A stretch of 64,000 nt of DNA from Agrobacterium vitis (GCF_037039395.1 NZ_CP146242.1:2035001-2099000); one strand, 5' to 3'; numbered from the stretch's first letter, positions 7,109 through 20,769 are shown. Notes: generated by a model not told the origin, from the sequence alone. Translations and numbers: made by a program.

Positions 7109-9424
7109 ATGAAAATAGCCGTGCTTGCAGGTCTTTGCGTCCTGTCGGCCACGGCTGGCCTGGTCGGCTATGGCATTGTCTCCGCCGGGCAGACAAGGGA
7201 TTTTGTCGGCGATAACGTCACCAAGCTCACCGAAGCCAAAACCCGTGAAGCTCTCTCCACGCTCGCTTCCACCCAGTCGGGCATCATCCGGTCATCGCTG
7301 GATGGCGCTTTCGATGCCGCACGGAACCTGGCACGCAGTTTTGAGGTCGTTGCAGGCGACAAGGTCAGTGGTACGGCGCTGGAGCTGAGGCGCGGGCAGC
7401 TTAACGCCATGTTGCTGAACCTGCTCAAGGATAATCCACGTTTCAACGGCACCTATAGCGCCTGGGAGCCGAACGCGCTTGATGGCAATGACAGCCAGTT
7501 TCGCGACCGCCGCGATCTGGGATCCGATGCGACGGGGCGCTTCCTGCCCTATTGGACCCGGGATGCGGCGGGCAAGATCGCCATTCAACCGCTTGTCGAA
7601 TATGACAGTGCGGAATTGCATCCGAATGGAGTGATGAAGGGCGGCTGGTATATCGGCCCGCAGCAGGGCGGGGGCGAGAGCATTCTCGATCCATTGCCCT
7701 ATATCGTTCAGGGCAAGAACGTGTTTCTTGCCACCATGTCTGTGCCGATCATGATTGATGGCAAGTTTCGAGGTGTCGCCGGGGCCGATTTCGATCTCGG
7801 CTTCGTGCAGAAGCTGGCAGAGGAAGTACGCGCCTCGATCTACGGCGGCAAGGCCGGGGTCAAGATCGTCAGTTACAAGGGGCTGGTGGTCGCTGATAGC
7901 GAGCATCCCGATACAATCGGGCAGCGTTTTGACAAGACGATACCGGCGCTCTCCAGCCTTCTGCCTATGATCCAGGCTGGCAAGGCGGACGTTCTCGCCG
8001 ATGCTGATCAGTTTCGGGCATTTTCCCCAATCGTCATCGGGCGTACTAAAACTCCATGGTCGGTGATCGTGTCCGTACCCAGGCCGGTGGCGATGGCTGA
8101 GGCAATCAACCTGGACCAGGCGCTGACCCAGCGCGGCGGCAGCGATATCATCTTTCAGGCGATCGTCGCCCTTGTCATCGCGGCTGGCGGTATTGGCGCC
8201 ATGTGGTTCGTGGCGCTCAGCATTGCCAAGCCCATTCGGGCCATGACGGCCAGCATGGGCCAGCTTGCCGGTGGCGAGACGGATATCACCATTCCCGGCG
8301 CAGGCAGGGCCGATGAAATCGGTGCCATGGCCGATGCGGTCGGGGTGTTCCGTGACAATGCCGTCGCCAACCGCCAACTGGAGCAGGATGCGGCCGCCAG
8401 CCGCCTGACGACGGAAACCGAACGTCGCCGCACCGCAGAAGTCGACAGGTTGCGGGCCGAGGCGATGGCCCAGGCCACGTCCGGCCTTGCCGATGGCCTC
8501 AAGCATCTTGCCAATGCCGATCTGACGTTCCGGCTGGACCAGCCTTTCGCGCCGGAATTCGAAAGCCTGCGGGCCGATTTCAACGCGGCCATCACCCAGT
8601 TGCGCGAGGCAATGATCGCCGTGACCCAGGCCTCGCAATCGATTGACAATGGCTCACTGGAAATCAGCGGCAGTTCCGATGAACTGTCCAAGCGCACGGA
8701 ACAGCAGGCGGCATCGCTGGAAGAGACGGCGGCAGCCCTGGACCAGATCACCGCCAATGTCGGCAATTCCTCCAAGCGTGCCGAGGAAGCCAGAACAGTC
8801 GCCGTCGAGGCCAATAGCAGCGCGACCAGCTCGGGCCGGGTTGTGGCGGATGCGGTCAATGCCATGCAGCGTATCGAACAATCGTCCAGTCAGATCGCCA
8901 ATATTATCGGGGTGATTGATGAGATCGCTTTCCAGACCAATCTTTTGGCGCTGAACGCTGGCGTGGAAGCGGCGCGCGCGGGCGAGGCTGGCAAGGGATT
9001 TGCTGTTGTCGCTCAGGAAGTCCGCGAGCTTGCCCAGCGCTCTGCCCAGGCGGCCCGTGAAATCAAGGAACTGATCCGCAATTCGACGGTGGAAGTGGAC
9101 AGAGGCGTGGAACTGGTGCGCAATACCGGCGAATCGCTGAAGACCATTGTGGATTATATCGTGACGATCAATCGGCATATGGATGCCATTGCTCTGTCTG
9201 CGCGCGAACAGTCGGTTGGCTTGTCCGAAGTCAACACCGCTGTAAACCAGATGGATCAGGTCACCCAGAAAAATGCCGCCATGGTCGAGGAAACCAATGC
9301 GGCGAGTGCGGCGCTGGCCTCCGAGGCTACAGTTCTGCTTGATCTGGTCCGGCGGTTTAATCTGCACCCCGCCCATGGAGCCACCGGTTCCCAGCCGTCG
9401 ACCGGCTTGCGGCGGGTGGGGTGA
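7109..9424 (+). CDS. dCache/HAMP methyl-accepting chemotaxis protein, 5' end displaced by an IS element
   Basis: 771 residues from the first ATG after the IS element (residue 8 of the reconstructed protein). Layout: membrane helix at about 3-24; a large periplasmic double-Cache-like sensor at about 30-340, containing [19 protein letters not shown]; a second membrane helix at about 349-370; HAMP at about 370-425; and a cytoplasmic signalling domain with the hallmark [19 protein letters not shown]. Such receptors bind small ligands outside and control CheA. The element separates this frame from its native promoter and ribosome binding site. No good Shine-Dalgarno sequence lies near 7109, so expression is doubtful, although the protein from here would be nearly complete. 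The C-terminus (GLRRVG) has no obvious CheR-tethering pentapeptide. priA follows 100 nt downstream. Confidence 0.9.
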   Translation: MKIAVLAGLCVLSATAGLVGYGIVSAGQTRDFVGDNVTKLTEAKTREALSTLASTQSGIIRSSLDGAFDAARNLARSFEVVAGDKVSGTALELRRGQLNAMLLNLLKDNPRFNGTYSAWEPNALDGNDSQFRDRRDLGSDATGRFLPYWTRDAAGKIAIQPLVEYDSAELHPNGVMKGGWYIGPQQGGGESILDPLPYIVQGKNVFLATMSVPIMIDGKFRGVAGADFDLGFVQKLAEEVRASIYGGKAGVKIVSYKGLVVADSEHPDTIGQRFDKTIPALSSLLPMIQAGKADVLADADQFRAFSPIVIGRTKTPWSVIVSVPRPVAMAEAINLDQALTQRGGSDIIFQAIVALVIAAGGIGAMWFVALSIAKPIRAMTASMGQLAGGETDITIPGAGRADEIGAMADAVGVFRDNAVANRQLEQDAAASRLTTETERRRTAEVDRLRAEAMAQATSGLADGLKHLANADLTFRLDQPFAPEFESLRADFNAAITQLREAMIAVTQASQSIDNGSLEISGSSDELSKRTEQQAASLEETAAALDQITANVGNSSKRAEEARTVAVEANSSATSSGRVVADAVNAMQRIEQSSSQIANIIGVIDEIAFQTNLLALNAGVEAARAGEAGKGFAVVAQEVRELAQRSAQAAREIKELIRNSTVEVDRGVELVRNTGESLKTIVDYIVTINRHMDAIALSAREQSVGLSEVNTAVNQMDQVTQKNAAMVEETNAASAALASEATVLLDLVRRFNLHPAHGATGSQPSTGLRRVG

Positions 9425-9524
9425 GCAACCGGATTGCCCACATCCATCCCGGTGTCGGATGCGGGCCATTACGGCGTAAATTTCCGGTTCCATTTTGTTC
9501 TGTTCGGGGGCATGGTCCGGCGCA

Positions 9525-11744
9525 ATGAGCACCGAATCGTCAGATCTGTTTGGTCCGCGCGCCAAGGCCGGTCCTGCCCCCCGCGCCGTCCCCGTCCTGG
9601 TGCCCCTGCCGGCGCCGGGGCCTTACAGTTACGCCGTTCCCGATGAGATGATGCTGACGCCTGGCGCCATCGTGCAGGTGCCGCTTGGGCCGCGCAAAGT
9701 GGTTGGCGTTGTCTGGGATGGCGACGATGATGGGGCCAAGGTCGATCCCGCCAAACTGCGTAGTATTGAGAAGGTGTTCGATTGCCCACCGCTGGATGCG
9801 GGCATGCGCCGTTTCATCGACTGGGTGGCGGCCTATACTCTTTCTCCGCCCGGATTGGTGGCTCGCATGGCTTTGCGCGCGCCTGCCGCCTTCGATCCCG
9901 ACCCGATGATCGAAGGGTTACGCTACAGCGGTCATGCCCCGGAAAAACTGACCCCGGCCCGCAGAAAAGTGCTGGAATTGGCTGAGGATGGGCTTTCCTG
10001 GACCAAGAGCGGGCTTGCTCATGCGGCAGGGGTCTCCACGTCGGTGGTTGACGGCATGGCAAAGCTCGGCCTGTTTGAAACCGTATTTCTGCCGCCTCCA
10101 CCGCTGGTGGCCCTGCCAGATCCCGATTACGCCGCCCATCGTCTCTCCGGTCCGCAGCTGGGCGCAGCCGAGGTGCTGGTGGAGAGTGTTCGGGATGGCG
10201 GGTTTTCGGTGGCGCTGATCGATGGCGTCACAGGGTCCGGCAAGACGGAAGTCTATTTCGAAGCAATTGCCGAAACCCTGCGCCAGGGCCGTCAGGTGCT
10301 GATTCTTCTACCGGAAATCGCCTTGACCACGGCGTTTCTGGAGAGATTTCAGGACCGGTTTGGCGCCAAGCCCGGCGAATGGCATTCCGACCTCGCCACC
10401 AGGACCCGTGAAAAAGTCTGGCGGCAGACAGCGACAGGCGACATCCGGGTGGTTGCCGGGGCGCGCTCGGCACTGTTCCTGCCCTTTGCCGATCTGGGGC
10501 TGATCATTGTCGACGAAGAACATGATCCGGCCTTCAAGCAGGAAGACAGGGTGTTTTACAACGCCCGCGACATGGCGGTGGTGCGGGCGCGGATTGCCGG
10601 TATTCCCGCCGTGCTGGTCTCGGCCACGCCATCCGTCGAAAGCCAGGTCAACAGTTATAGCGGTCGCTACAAGCGCATTCATCTGCCGACCCGTTTTGCC
10701 GATGCAGCGATGCCGGATCTGCATCTTGTCGATATGCGCCGCCATCCACCGGAACGGGGCGGGTTTCTTTCGCCTCTCATGCTGCGGGCCATCGGCAAGA
10801 CGGTGGAAAAACAGCAGCAGGCGCTGTTGTTTCTCAATCGGCGGGGCTATGCGCCGCTCACGCTGTGCCGGGTCTGTGGCCATCGTTTCCAATGTCCGCA
10901 ATGTTCCAGCTGGCTGGTGGAGCACCGGTTTCGCGGCCAGATTCAATGCCATCAATGCGGTTATGCCGAGCCAACGCCCAATGCCTGCCCCGAATGCGGA
11001 ACGCTGGACCATCTCGTTGCCTGCGGGCCGGGCGTGGAGCGGATCGCCGAGGAGGTGGAACGGCATTTTCCCGATGCCCGCACGCTGGTCTTGTCGTCGG
11101 ATCTCGGCGGCGTCAAACGGCTCAGGCTGGAATTGGAAGCGATTGCCAAGGGCGAAGCGGATATTGTCATCGGCACGCAATTGGTGGCCAAGGGGCATAA
11201 TTTCCCGCTGATGACGCTTGTCGGCATCGTCGATGCCGATATCGGTCTTGCCAATGGCGATCCACGGGCCGCTGAGCGAACCTTCCAATTGCTCAGTCAG
11301 GTGACGGGTCGGGCGGGGCGCACCGGCTTGAAAAGCCATGGACTTTTGCAGACCTATCAACCGCAGCATCCGGTGATGCAAGCCATCGTCTCCGGCGATG
11401 CCGATGCCTTTTATGAGCGGGAAATTACCGAGCGGGAGCGGGCGGTTCTGCCGCCTTACGGGCGGCTGGTATCGATTATCGTGTCGGCGGATAACCGGGC
11501 GGATGCGGAAACCCATGCCCGGCAATTGCGCCAGGCGGCCCCTGCCGTCAGCGGCATCGCCATTCTGGGGCCTGCCGAGGCACCGCTGGCGTTGATCCGT
11601 GGCCGCCATCGTTTCCGCCTGCTTATTCATGGCCGCAAAGCCAGCGACATGCAGGCATTTGTCGCTGCGATGCTGAGCAACGGCCCAAAAGAGCGTCGCT
11701 CCATCCAGGTGCAAGTGGATGTCGATCCGCAGAGCTTTCTTTGA
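9525..11744 (+). CDS. priA: Primosomal replication restart helicase PriA
   Basis: 739 residues from the ATG at 9525; the frame is open from 9495 but the extra ten residues are unlike PriA. PriA is a 3'-5' superfamily 2 helicase that reloads the replisome at collapsed forks. Visible features: an N-terminal 3'-DNA-binding domain (about 20-120); Walker A GVTGSGKTEVYF near 235-245; DEEH Walker B near 330; eight cysteines of the zinc-binding modules between about residues 447 and 490 (CRVCGHRFQCPQC, then CHQCGYAEP, then CPECG); and helicase motifs such as GTQLVAKGHNFP and QVTGRAGR towards the C-terminus. Close placement before the atp operon is common in Rhizobiaceae. Confidence 0.96.
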   Translation: MSTESSDLFGPRAKAGPAPRAVPVLVPLPAPGPYSYAVPDEMMLTPGAIVQVPLGPRKVVGVVWDGDDDGAKVDPAKLRSIEKVFDCPPLDAGMRRFIDWVAAYTLSPPGLVARMALRAPAAFDPDPMIEGLRYSGHAPEKLTPARRKVLELAEDGLSWTKSGLAHAAGVSTSVVDGMAKLGLFETVFLPPPPLVALPDPDYAAHRLSGPQLGAAEVLVESVRDGGFSVALIDGVTGSGKTEVYFEAIAETLRQGRQVLILLPEIALTTAFLERFQDRFGAKPGEWHSDLATRTREKVWRQTATGDIRVVAGARSALFLPFADLGLIIVDEEHDPAFKQEDRVFYNARDMAVVRARIAGIPAVLVSATPSVESQVNSYSGRYKRIHLPTRFADAAMPDLHLVDMRRHPPERGGFLSPLMLRAIGKTVEKQQQALLFLNRRGYAPLTLCRVCGHRFQCPQCSSWLVEHRFRGQIQCHQCGYAEPTPNACPECGTLDHLVACGPGVERIAEEVERHFPDARTLVLSSDLGGVKRLRLELEAIAKGEADIVIGTQLVAKGHNFPLMTLVGIVDADIGLANGDPRAAERTFQLLSQVTGRAGRTGLKSHGLLQTYQPQHPVMQAIVSGDADAFYEREITERERAVLPPYGRLVSIIVSADNRADAETHARQLRQAAPAVSGIAILGPAEAPLALIRGRHRFRLLIHGRKASDMQAFVAAMLSNGPKERRSIQVQVDVDPQSFL

Positions 11745-11936
11745 TGCCGGGGAATACGACGAGTGATTTCCAATAATCCTTCGTATAAAGGGCCTTCAGG
11801 GCTTGAGGTGACGAAAGCCGGATATTGCGCCTGGATTTGCCTGTGGCATAAGAGCGCAAATACTATTCATCCTCCTGTTTTGCGCCGCATCCAGGCCTGA
11901 GACAGGGACGATCACAAAGGACCACCAGAGGCTGTC

Positions 11937-12329
11937 ATGGAATTTTATTTTCCGACCGAAACCGGCGAGCAGCTGGCCTTTGCCAGCGCCGCGCTCTTTG
12001 CCCTTCTGGGCCTGTTCATCATGTTTGCCCCTGTTATCACCCTTCGGGGGCTCGGTCTAAGCGGGCGGGAGGGCCGGGAAGGGCTGGCCGCGCTGCGTCT
12101 GGGCGGTGGCATGATGGCTGGCCTTGGGGCGAGCGCCGTAATGCTGGCTCAGCCGATGCTCTATCTGGCCTATGGGATCACTCTGGGGGTCGGGCTGTTT
12201 GGTTTGATTTTGTCGATCCTGTCGGACCATGGGGGAGCTCGCGGAGCGACCTGGCGCAATTTTCTACTTATAATTGCCGTCACTGTTTTAGGCGTTTTGC
12301 CTTTCATCTACGTCTTTGGCCTGGTGTGA
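11937..12329 (+). CDS. Small four-helix membrane protein of unknown function
   Basis: 130 residues with four predicted membrane segments (about 14-36, 56-76, 80-104 and 109-129) and a conserved-looking RLGGGMMAGLGASAVM in the second. The overall pattern resembles DUF4345-like small membrane proteins, but I cannot assign it firmly. The ATG at 11937 has GAGG about eight bases upstream. It lies between priA and atpH. Despite the position it does not resemble AtpI, and the F0 genes are elsewhere in these bacteria. Confidence 0.65.
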   Translation: MEFYFPTETGEQLAFASAALFALLGLFIMFAPVITLRGLGLSGREGREGLAALRLGGGMMAGLGASAVMLAQPMLYLAYGITLGVGLFGLILSILSDHGGARGATWRNFLLIIAVTVLGVLPFIYVFGLV

Positions 12330-12579
12330 CGCGATTTCGCGCAATCCGCCTCATTAATTTGACGGTGAAGATCACAAAATCGTCAAAAGCGGGTTGCCCT
12401 CCTCGTTTATTCCGTTAATACCCGTGTTGCGAGTCCGGGGATCGTATGCTAGACGGACCGCAAATTTGGACGATACAAGCTGCACTGCTTGTTAAGTCCG
12501 GGGAAAACTTAAACGATATCAAACTGGTGTTGCGCCAGCCGGCGCATGCAACAGTTTTGAGTAACATTCAGGGAATTTT

Positions 12580-13161
12580 GTGCCCGTGGCAGACACATCC
12601 CAGCCTATTTCCGGTCAGCCGGTTTCCGCAGTTGCAGAGCGCTATGCGTCGTCGCTTTTCGAGCTGGCGCGCGAGGCGGGTTCTGTGGATGCGGTGGCTG
12701 GCGATCTCAATCGTTTCCAGGCGATGATCGATGAAAGCGTCGATCTGCAGCGGCTGGTGACCAGCCCGGCCTTCACCAGTGAGCAGCAGGCTTCGGCCAT
12801 CGCAGCTCTGTGTGACAAGGCTGAAATTGGCGGCCTCGTCGGCAATTTCCTGAAGCTTGTTACAGCCAATCGTCGCCTGTTTGCCGTTCCCGGCATGATC
12901 GCAGCCTTCCGCATTATCGCGGCGCGCCACCGTGGCGAACTGGCTGCTGATGTGACCTCTGCTCATGCGCTGACCCCGGCGCAGGAAACCGAACTGAAGG
13001 AGGCGCTGAAGAGCGCGACCGGAAAGACCGTTACGATGTTCGTGACTGTCGATCCGTCTCTCCTGGGTGGTCTGATCGTCAAGATCGGCTCCCGTCAGAT
13101 AGACACGTCTCTTCGCACCAAACTTTCCACCCTTAAGCTTGCACTGAAAGAGGTTGGCTGA
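12580..13161 (+). CDS. atpH: F1 ATP synthase delta subunit
   Basis: 193 residues from a GTG at 12580, with AGGGA six bases upstream. Delta forms the top of the peripheral stalk linking F1 to the b subunits of F0. The N-terminal six-helix domain ([20 protein letters not shown]) and the C-terminal signature [25 protein letters not shown] are both clear. It is the first gene of a five-gene F1 operon; F0 genes are absent here, as usual in alphaproteobacteria. The stop overlaps the atpA start by one base. The 250 nt upstream (12330-12579) hold no gene and presumably the operon promoter. Confidence 0.96.
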   Translation: MPVADTSQPISGQPVSAVAERYASSLFELAREAGSVDAVAGDLNRFQAMIDESVDLQRLVTSPAFTSEQQASAIAALCDKAEIGGLVGNFLKLVTANRRLFAVPGMIAAFRIIAARHRGELAADVTSAHALTPAQETELKEALKSATGKTVTMFVTVDPSLLGGLIVKIGSRQIDTSLRTKLSTLKLALKEVG

Positions 13162-14687
13162 TGGATATCCGCGCCGCGGAAATTTCCGCAATTCTGAAAA
13201 ATCAAATCAAGAACTTTGGCCAGGACGCTGAAGTTTCCGAAGTCGGCCAGGTTCTGTCCGTCGGTGACGGTATTGCCCGCGTCTACGGTCTGGACAATGT
13301 TCAGGCCGGTGAAATGGTCGAGTTTCCCGGTGGTATCCGGGGCATGGCGCTGAACCTCGAATCCGACAATGTCGGCGTGGTTATCTTCGGCTCCGACCGC
13401 GACATCAAGGAAGGCGACACCGTCAAGCGGACCGGCGCCATCGTTGAAGTTCCTGTTGGTCCTGAGCTGCTGGGTCGCGTTGTTGACGCTCTCGGCAATC
13501 CGATTGACGGCAAAGGTCCGATCAACTCGGCAATCCGTTCGCGCGTTGACGTCAAGGCTCCTGGCATTATTCCGCGCAAGGGCGTTCATGAGCCGATGTC
13601 GACAGGCATCAAGGCCATCGATGCTCTGATCCCGGTTGGCCGCGGCCAGCGCGAGTTGGTCATTGGCGACCGTCAGACCGGCAAGACCGCCATCATTCTC
13701 GACACCTTCCTCAATCAGAAGCCTGCACATGATGCTGGTGGCGATGACAAGATGTTCTGCGTTTACGTGGCTATCGGTCAGAAGCGCTCCACCGTCGCCC
13801 AGTTCGTCAAGGTTTTGGAAGAGCGTGGCGCTCTGAAATACTCCATCATCATCGCGGCAACCGCTTCTGATCCTGCTCCCATGCAGTATCTGGCTCCGTT
13901 CGCTGGTTGCACGATGGGCGAATATTTCCGCGACAAGGGCCAGCACGCCCTGATCGCTTATGACGACTTGTCCAAGCAGGCTGTTGCTTACCGTCAGATG
14001 TCGCTGTTGTTGCGTCGTCCTCCGGGCCGTGAAGCTTATCCTGGCGACGTTTTCTATCTGCATTCGCGTCTGCTTGAGCGCGCTGCCAAGCTCTCCGACG
14101 AGCGTGGCGCTGGTTCGCTTACCGCTCTGCCGGTTATCGAAACCCAGGGCAACGACGTGTCGGCCTTCATTCCGACCAACGTGATCTCGATCACCGACGG
14201 CCAGATCTTCCTTGAAACCGACCTGTTCTATCAGGGCATTCGTCCAGCTGTTAACGTTGGTCTGTCGGTTTCGCGCGTTGGTTCTGCCGCTCAGATCAAG
14301 GCCATGAAGCAGGTTGCTGGCTCGATCAAGGGTGAGCTTGCCCAGTATCGTGAAATGGCAGCCTTCGCCCAGTTCGGTTCCGACCTTGACGCTGCAACAC
14401 AGCGCTTGCTGAACCGTGGTGCGCGCCTCACCGAACTTCTGAAGCAGCCGCAGTTCTCCCCGTTGAAGGTGGAGGAGCAGGTTGTTGTGATTTTCGCTGG
14501 TGTCAACGGATATCTCGATAAGCTTGCCGTCAGTGATGTCGGTCGGTTTGAGCATGGCGTGCTTTCCTATCTCCGGACAGAAGGCAAGGACATTCTCGAT
14601 GCAATCCGCACGGAGAAGGCTATCAGCGATGACGTCAAGGGCAAGCTCAAGGCTGCTCTCGATACGTTCGCAAAGTCTTTCGCCTAA
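13161..14687 (+). CDS. atpA: F1 ATP synthase alpha subunit
   Basis: 508 residues, full length. Alpha forms the non-catalytic nucleotide sites of the F1 hexamer. The N-terminal beta-barrel starts after [16 protein letters not shown]; the P-loop GDRQTGKTA lies near 168-176; and the signature [17 protein letters not shown], including the arginine finger of the alpha subunit (SR in SVSRVG), lies near residue 370. Its ATG overlaps the atpH stop (ATGA-type junction), indicating translational coupling. Confidence 0.98.
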   Translation: MDIRAAEISAILKNQIKNFGQDAEVSEVGQVLSVGDGIARVYGLDNVQAGEMVEFPGGIRGMALNLESDNVGVVIFGSDRDIKEGDTVKRTGAIVEVPVGPELLGRVVDALGNPIDGKGPINSAIRSRVDVKAPGIIPRKGVHEPMSTGIKAIDALIPVGRGQRELVIGDRQTGKTAIILDTFLNQKPAHDAGGDDKMFCVYVAIGQKRSTVAQFVKVLEERGALKYSIIIAATASDPAPMQYLAPFAGCTMGEYFRDKGQHALIAYDDLSKQAVAYRQMSLLLRRPPGREAYPGDVFYLHSRLLERAAKLSDERGAGSLTALPVIETQGNDVSAFIPTNVISITDGQIFLETDLFYQGIRPAVNVGLSVSRVGSAAQIKAMKQVAGSIKGELAQYREMAAFAQFGSDLDAATQRLLNRGARLTELLKQPQFSPLKVEEQVVVIFAGVNGYLDKLAVSDVGRFEHGVLSYLRTEGKDILDAIRTEKAISDDVKGKLKAALDTFAKSFA

Positions 14688-14717
14688 ATCGGACTCGAGC
14701 CAAGGACGGATTAACGG

Positions 14718-15599
14718 ATGCCTTCACTAAAGGATCTGAAAAACCGGATCGCCTCCGTCAAGGCGACGCAGAAAATCACCAAAGCGATGAAAATGGTCGC
14801 TGCGGCTAAGTTGCGTCGTGCGCAGGAGGCGGCCGAGGCCGCCCGGCCGTATTCCCAGCGCATGGGCGCCGTTCTCGCCAATATCGCCCAGGCGGTTGGA
14901 AGTGATGACGGCGTGTCTACGCTGATGACAGGCACCGGCAAGGACGACGTGCATCTGCTCGTGGTCTGCACTGCGGAGCGTGGTCTTTGCGGTGGTTTTA
15001 ATTCACAGATCTCGCGTTTTGCGCGTGATCATGTGCGCAGCTTGCTGGCAGCGGGCAAGACCGTGAAGATCTATTGCGTCGGCAAGAAGGGCTATGACAG
15101 TCTGCGCCGGGAATTCGGCGCATTGATCGTTGAGCGGACTGAGTTTCGCGAGGTCAAGCGCGTTGCGTTTGAAAATGCGGATACGGTTGCCCGCAAGGTG
15201 ATCTCCATGTTCGACAAGGGCGAATTCGACGTCTGCACCTTGTTCTATTCGGAGTTCAAGTCGGTTATAAGCCAGATCCCAACAGCCCGGCAGTTGATTC
15301 CAGCGGCTGTAGGCGACGCTCCGGCAGCTTCCAGCAGCGCTGCCGCGATCTATGATTACGAACCGGATGCGGCTTCGATCCTGTCCGACCTGATCCCGCG
15401 TAACATTGCGGTGCAGATTTTCCGTGCGCTTCTTGAAAACGCAGCCGGTGAAATGGGTGCCAAGATGAGCGCGATGGACAACGCCACGCGCAACGCGGGT
15501 GAGATGATCAACAAGTTGACGCTGAGTTACAATCGCCAGCGGCAGGCCAAGATCACCACCGAACTCATCGAAATCATTGCAGGCGCCGAAGCGCTCTGA
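14718..15599 (+). CDS. atpG: F1 ATP synthase gamma subunit
   Basis: 293 residues. Gamma is the rotating central shaft. The N-terminal coiled coil [31 protein letters not shown] and the C-terminal helix with the signature [27 protein letters not shown] are present; the [12 protein letters not shown] motif occurs near residue 85. It follows atpA by 30 nt and precedes atpD by 18 nt. Confidence 0.97.
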   Translation: MPSLKDLKNRIASVKATQKITKAMKMVAAAKLRRAQEAAEAARPYSQRMGAVLANIAQAVGSDDGVSTLMTGTGKDDVHLLVVCTAERGLCGGFNSQISRFARDHVRSLLAAGKTVKIYCVGKKGYDSLRREFGALIVERTEFREVKRVAFENADTVARKVISMFDKGEFDVCTLFYSEFKSVISQIPTARQLIPAAVGDAPAASSSAAAIYDYEPDAASILSDLIPRNIAVQIFRALLENAAGEMGAKMSAMDNATRNAGEMINKLTLSYNRQRQAKITTELIEIIAGAEAL

Positions 15600-15605
15600 G
15601 CTTGA

Positions 15606-17081
<1,476 letters not shown>

Positions 17082-17149
17082 TCCATGGATCGACGAACGC
17101 ACGGTTTTTAGCCGTGCGTTCAGTTTCCAGCGTTAGAAAGTAAAAAGCC

Positions 17150-17557
17150 ATGGCTGACAATTTCAATTTCGAATTCGTTTCCCCCGAGCGGTTACTGATC
17201 TCGGAAAAGGTAAGCGAGGTTGTCATTCCGGCGACCGAAGGTGAGATGACCGTCATGGCCCACCATGCGCCGACGATGACGGTGATCAAGCCGGGTGTTG
17301 TAACGGTGAAGTTCGCTTCCGGAAAAACCGGCAAATATGTTATTTTCGGCGGTTTTGCCGATATCACACCGGAAAGACTGACCCTGTTGGCGGAAAGCGC
17401 CGTGCCAGTCGATGAATTGAGCCGTGATACGCTGATGAAGCGGATCGAGCTGGCCAAAGCTGAACTGGACGATACGGAAAATCACGAACATCGCACCAAG
17501 CTGGAACAATTCTTGAACGCGATGACGCATCTGAACGGCGTGCTGGTTCCAGCCTGA
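17150..17557 (+). CDS. atpC: F1 ATP synthase epsilon subunit
   Basis: 135 residues. Epsilon couples the rotor to F0 and regulates ATPase activity. The N-terminal beta-sandwich (FNFEFVSPERLLISEKVSEVVIPATEGEMTVMAHHAPTM) and the C-terminal helical part after about residue 88 are both present. It closes the operon and is followed by a clear terminator. The 68 nt before it contain an inverted repeat (GAACGCACGG/CCGTGCGTTC, 17095-17120) that may tune expression relative to atpD. Confidence 0.96.
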   Translation: MADNFNFEFVSPERLLISEKVSEVVIPATEGEMTVMAHHAPTMTVIKPGVVTVKFASGKTGKYVIFGGFADITPERLTLLAESAVPVDELSRDTLMKRIELAKAELDDTENHEHRTKLEQFLNAMTHLNGVLVPA

Positions 17558-17587
17558 TCGACGCTGCTCTTCATTTTTCGGTTATCA

Positions 17588-17613
17588 AGGCGGCCCTCGT
17601 GGCCGCTTTTTTG
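17588..17613 (+). terminator. Rho-independent terminator of the atpHAGDC operon
   Basis: Stem GCGGCC (17590-17595) with GGCCGC (17601-17606), a 5-nt loop, then TTTTTTG. It sits 30 nt after the atpC stop. Confidence 0.88.
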
Positions 17614-19311
<1,698 letters not shown>

Positions 19312-19390
19312 GCCGTTTTTGTCCGTCGCTGATCCGCCTCCCTTCATCCGGTGTTCAGCAGTCCGTAGACATTGTCATTCGATGGAACCT

Positions 19391-19756
19391 ATGATCGCTT
19401 CTTCAAGAGACGCCGAAATGCCGGCGAGCCAATTGGCCAACTTCATGCAGAAAGCAGCAGGCGCCGCTGCTCTTCTGAAAGCCCTGTCCCATGAAAACCG
19501 GCTGTTGATCCTGTGTATTCTCAGCGAAGGAGAAAAGACGGTCGGCGAGTTGGAAGCGCTCCTGCAATTGCAGCAGGCCATTGTTTCACAGCAACTGGCA
19601 CGGTTGCGGATGGACAATCTGGTGGAAAGCCGGCGGTCCGGGCGCCAGATTTATTATTCGATCACCAATCCGGCGGTGAAGGAACTGGTATCGGTGCTGT
19701 ACCAGATGTATTGTTCGCCTGCGGGCGAGGAGACGACATTCGACCTGCGTGATTGA
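19391..19756 (+). CDS. ArsR/SmtB-family regulator with a BigR/SqrR-like cysteine pair
   Basis: 121 residues from the ATG at 19391 (another ATG lies at 19382, and the frame is open from 19319; no start has a strong ribosome binding site). A winged helix-turn-helix covers about residues 25-95: LLKALSHENRLLILCIL, then VGELEALLQLQQAIVSQQLARLRMDNLV and RQIYYSI. Two cysteines, C42 in ILCIL and C108 in QMYCSP, are 66 residues apart. As I recall, persulfide sensors of the BigR/SqrR group have exactly this spacing and position, and metal-sensing ArsR motifs such as ELCVCDL are absent. It may therefore sense sulfane sulfur or oxidants. Its targets are unknown; adjacent candidates are the lactate dehydrogenase and formate genes. 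Confidence 0.85.
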   Translation: MIASSRDAEMPASQLANFMQKAAGAAALLKALSHENRLLILCILSEGEKTVGELEALLQLQQAIVSQQLARLRMDNLVESRRSGRQIYYSITNPAVKELVSVLYQMYCSPAGEETTFDLRD

Positions 19757-19833
19757 TGCGCATGGGACTGCCGACGAAGGACGTGCTTCGGCCTTTCCGA
19801 TGATTCAAGGCTCGGGCGACAGGCGGGGCAGCG

Positions 19834-20769
19834 ATGATCGACAAGCTGGAATTTTTCATTGCTCTTGCCCGTGCCCAGCATTTCGGTCGTGCTGCGGAAG
19901 AATGCGGCATCTCCCAGCCCACGCTGTCTGCGGCCATCCGCCAGCTTGAGGGTCAACTGGGTGTGATCCTGGTGCAACGCGGTTCCCGGTTTCAAGGTCT
20001 GACGCCCGAGGGACAGCGGGTGCTGGAATGGGCGCGGCGGATTGTCGGTGATGCGCGCACCATGCGTGAGGAAATGCGAGCGGCGCGCAATGGTCTGGCT
20101 GGGCATATTCGCCTCGCGGTGATCCCGACAGCGCTGGCCATGGTGCAGAGGCTGACGGAGCCATTTCAGGCGCATCACCCGGCTGTGACGTTCCAGGTGG
20201 TGTCGCGCAATTCTCTCCAGGTCCTCAGCCTTCTGGAAAATCTGGAGATTGATGCGGGTATCACCTATCTCGACAATGAACCGCTTGGCCGGGTGACGTC
20301 CGTGCCACTCTATGCCGAGCGTTATCACCTGATTGCTGCGACCGGCACGCCGCTGGCCGACCGGGAAAGCGTGACCTGGCAAGAGGTTTCCGATCTTCGG
20401 CTTTGCCTATTAACGCCCGATATGCAGAACCGGCGCATCATCAATCAACATTTCACCGAGGCGGGGGTGGTGCCTCGGCCGACGCTGGAATCCAACTCGA
20501 TGATCGTGTTGTTTTCTCATATTCGGACCGGGCAATGGTCGTCGATCATGCCGCGTAACGTGGCGGAATCCTTCGGTTTTCCGGAGGAAATTCGCATGGT
20601 GCCGATTGTAGAGCCGCAGGCCCAGCATCTGGTCGGGCTGGTCGCGACCCATCGTGAACCCTATACGCCATTGGTTTCGGCGCTGTTGCATGAAGCGCGC
20701 CGCCTCGCGGCTGCACAAGCCTTCGATAGGTTTTTTCTATCGCGTAACGATACAGCAGTATTGACCTGA
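19834..20769 (+). CDS. LysR-family regulator, probably of the formate dehydrogenase genes
   Basis: 311 residues. The N-terminal helix-turn-helix (MIDKLEFFIALARAQHFGRAAEECGISQPTLSAAIRQLE) spans about 1-60, and the C-terminal substrate-binding domain about 90-300. LysR regulators of this type accompany formate dehydrogenase (fds) operons, often called FdsR, and this gene ends 92 nt before fdsG in the same orientation. The co-inducer is not evident from sequence. Co-directional placement means it might be co-transcribed with fds unless a promoter lies in the 92-nt gap. Confidence 0.85.
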   Translation: MIDKLEFFIALARAQHFGRAAEECGISQPTLSAAIRQLEGQLGVILVQRGSRFQGLTPEGQRVLEWARRIVGDARTMREEMRAARNGLAGHIRLAVIPTALAMVQRLTEPFQAHHPAVTFQVVSRNSLQVLSLLENLEIDAGITYLDNEPLGRVTSVPLYAERYHLIAATGTPLADRESVTWQEVSDLRLCLLTPDMQNRRIINQHFTEAGVVPRPTLESNSMIVLFSHIRTGQWSSIMPRNVAESFGFPEEIRMVPIVEPQAQHLVGLVATHREPYTPLVSALLHEARRLAAAQAFDRFFLSRNDTAVLT

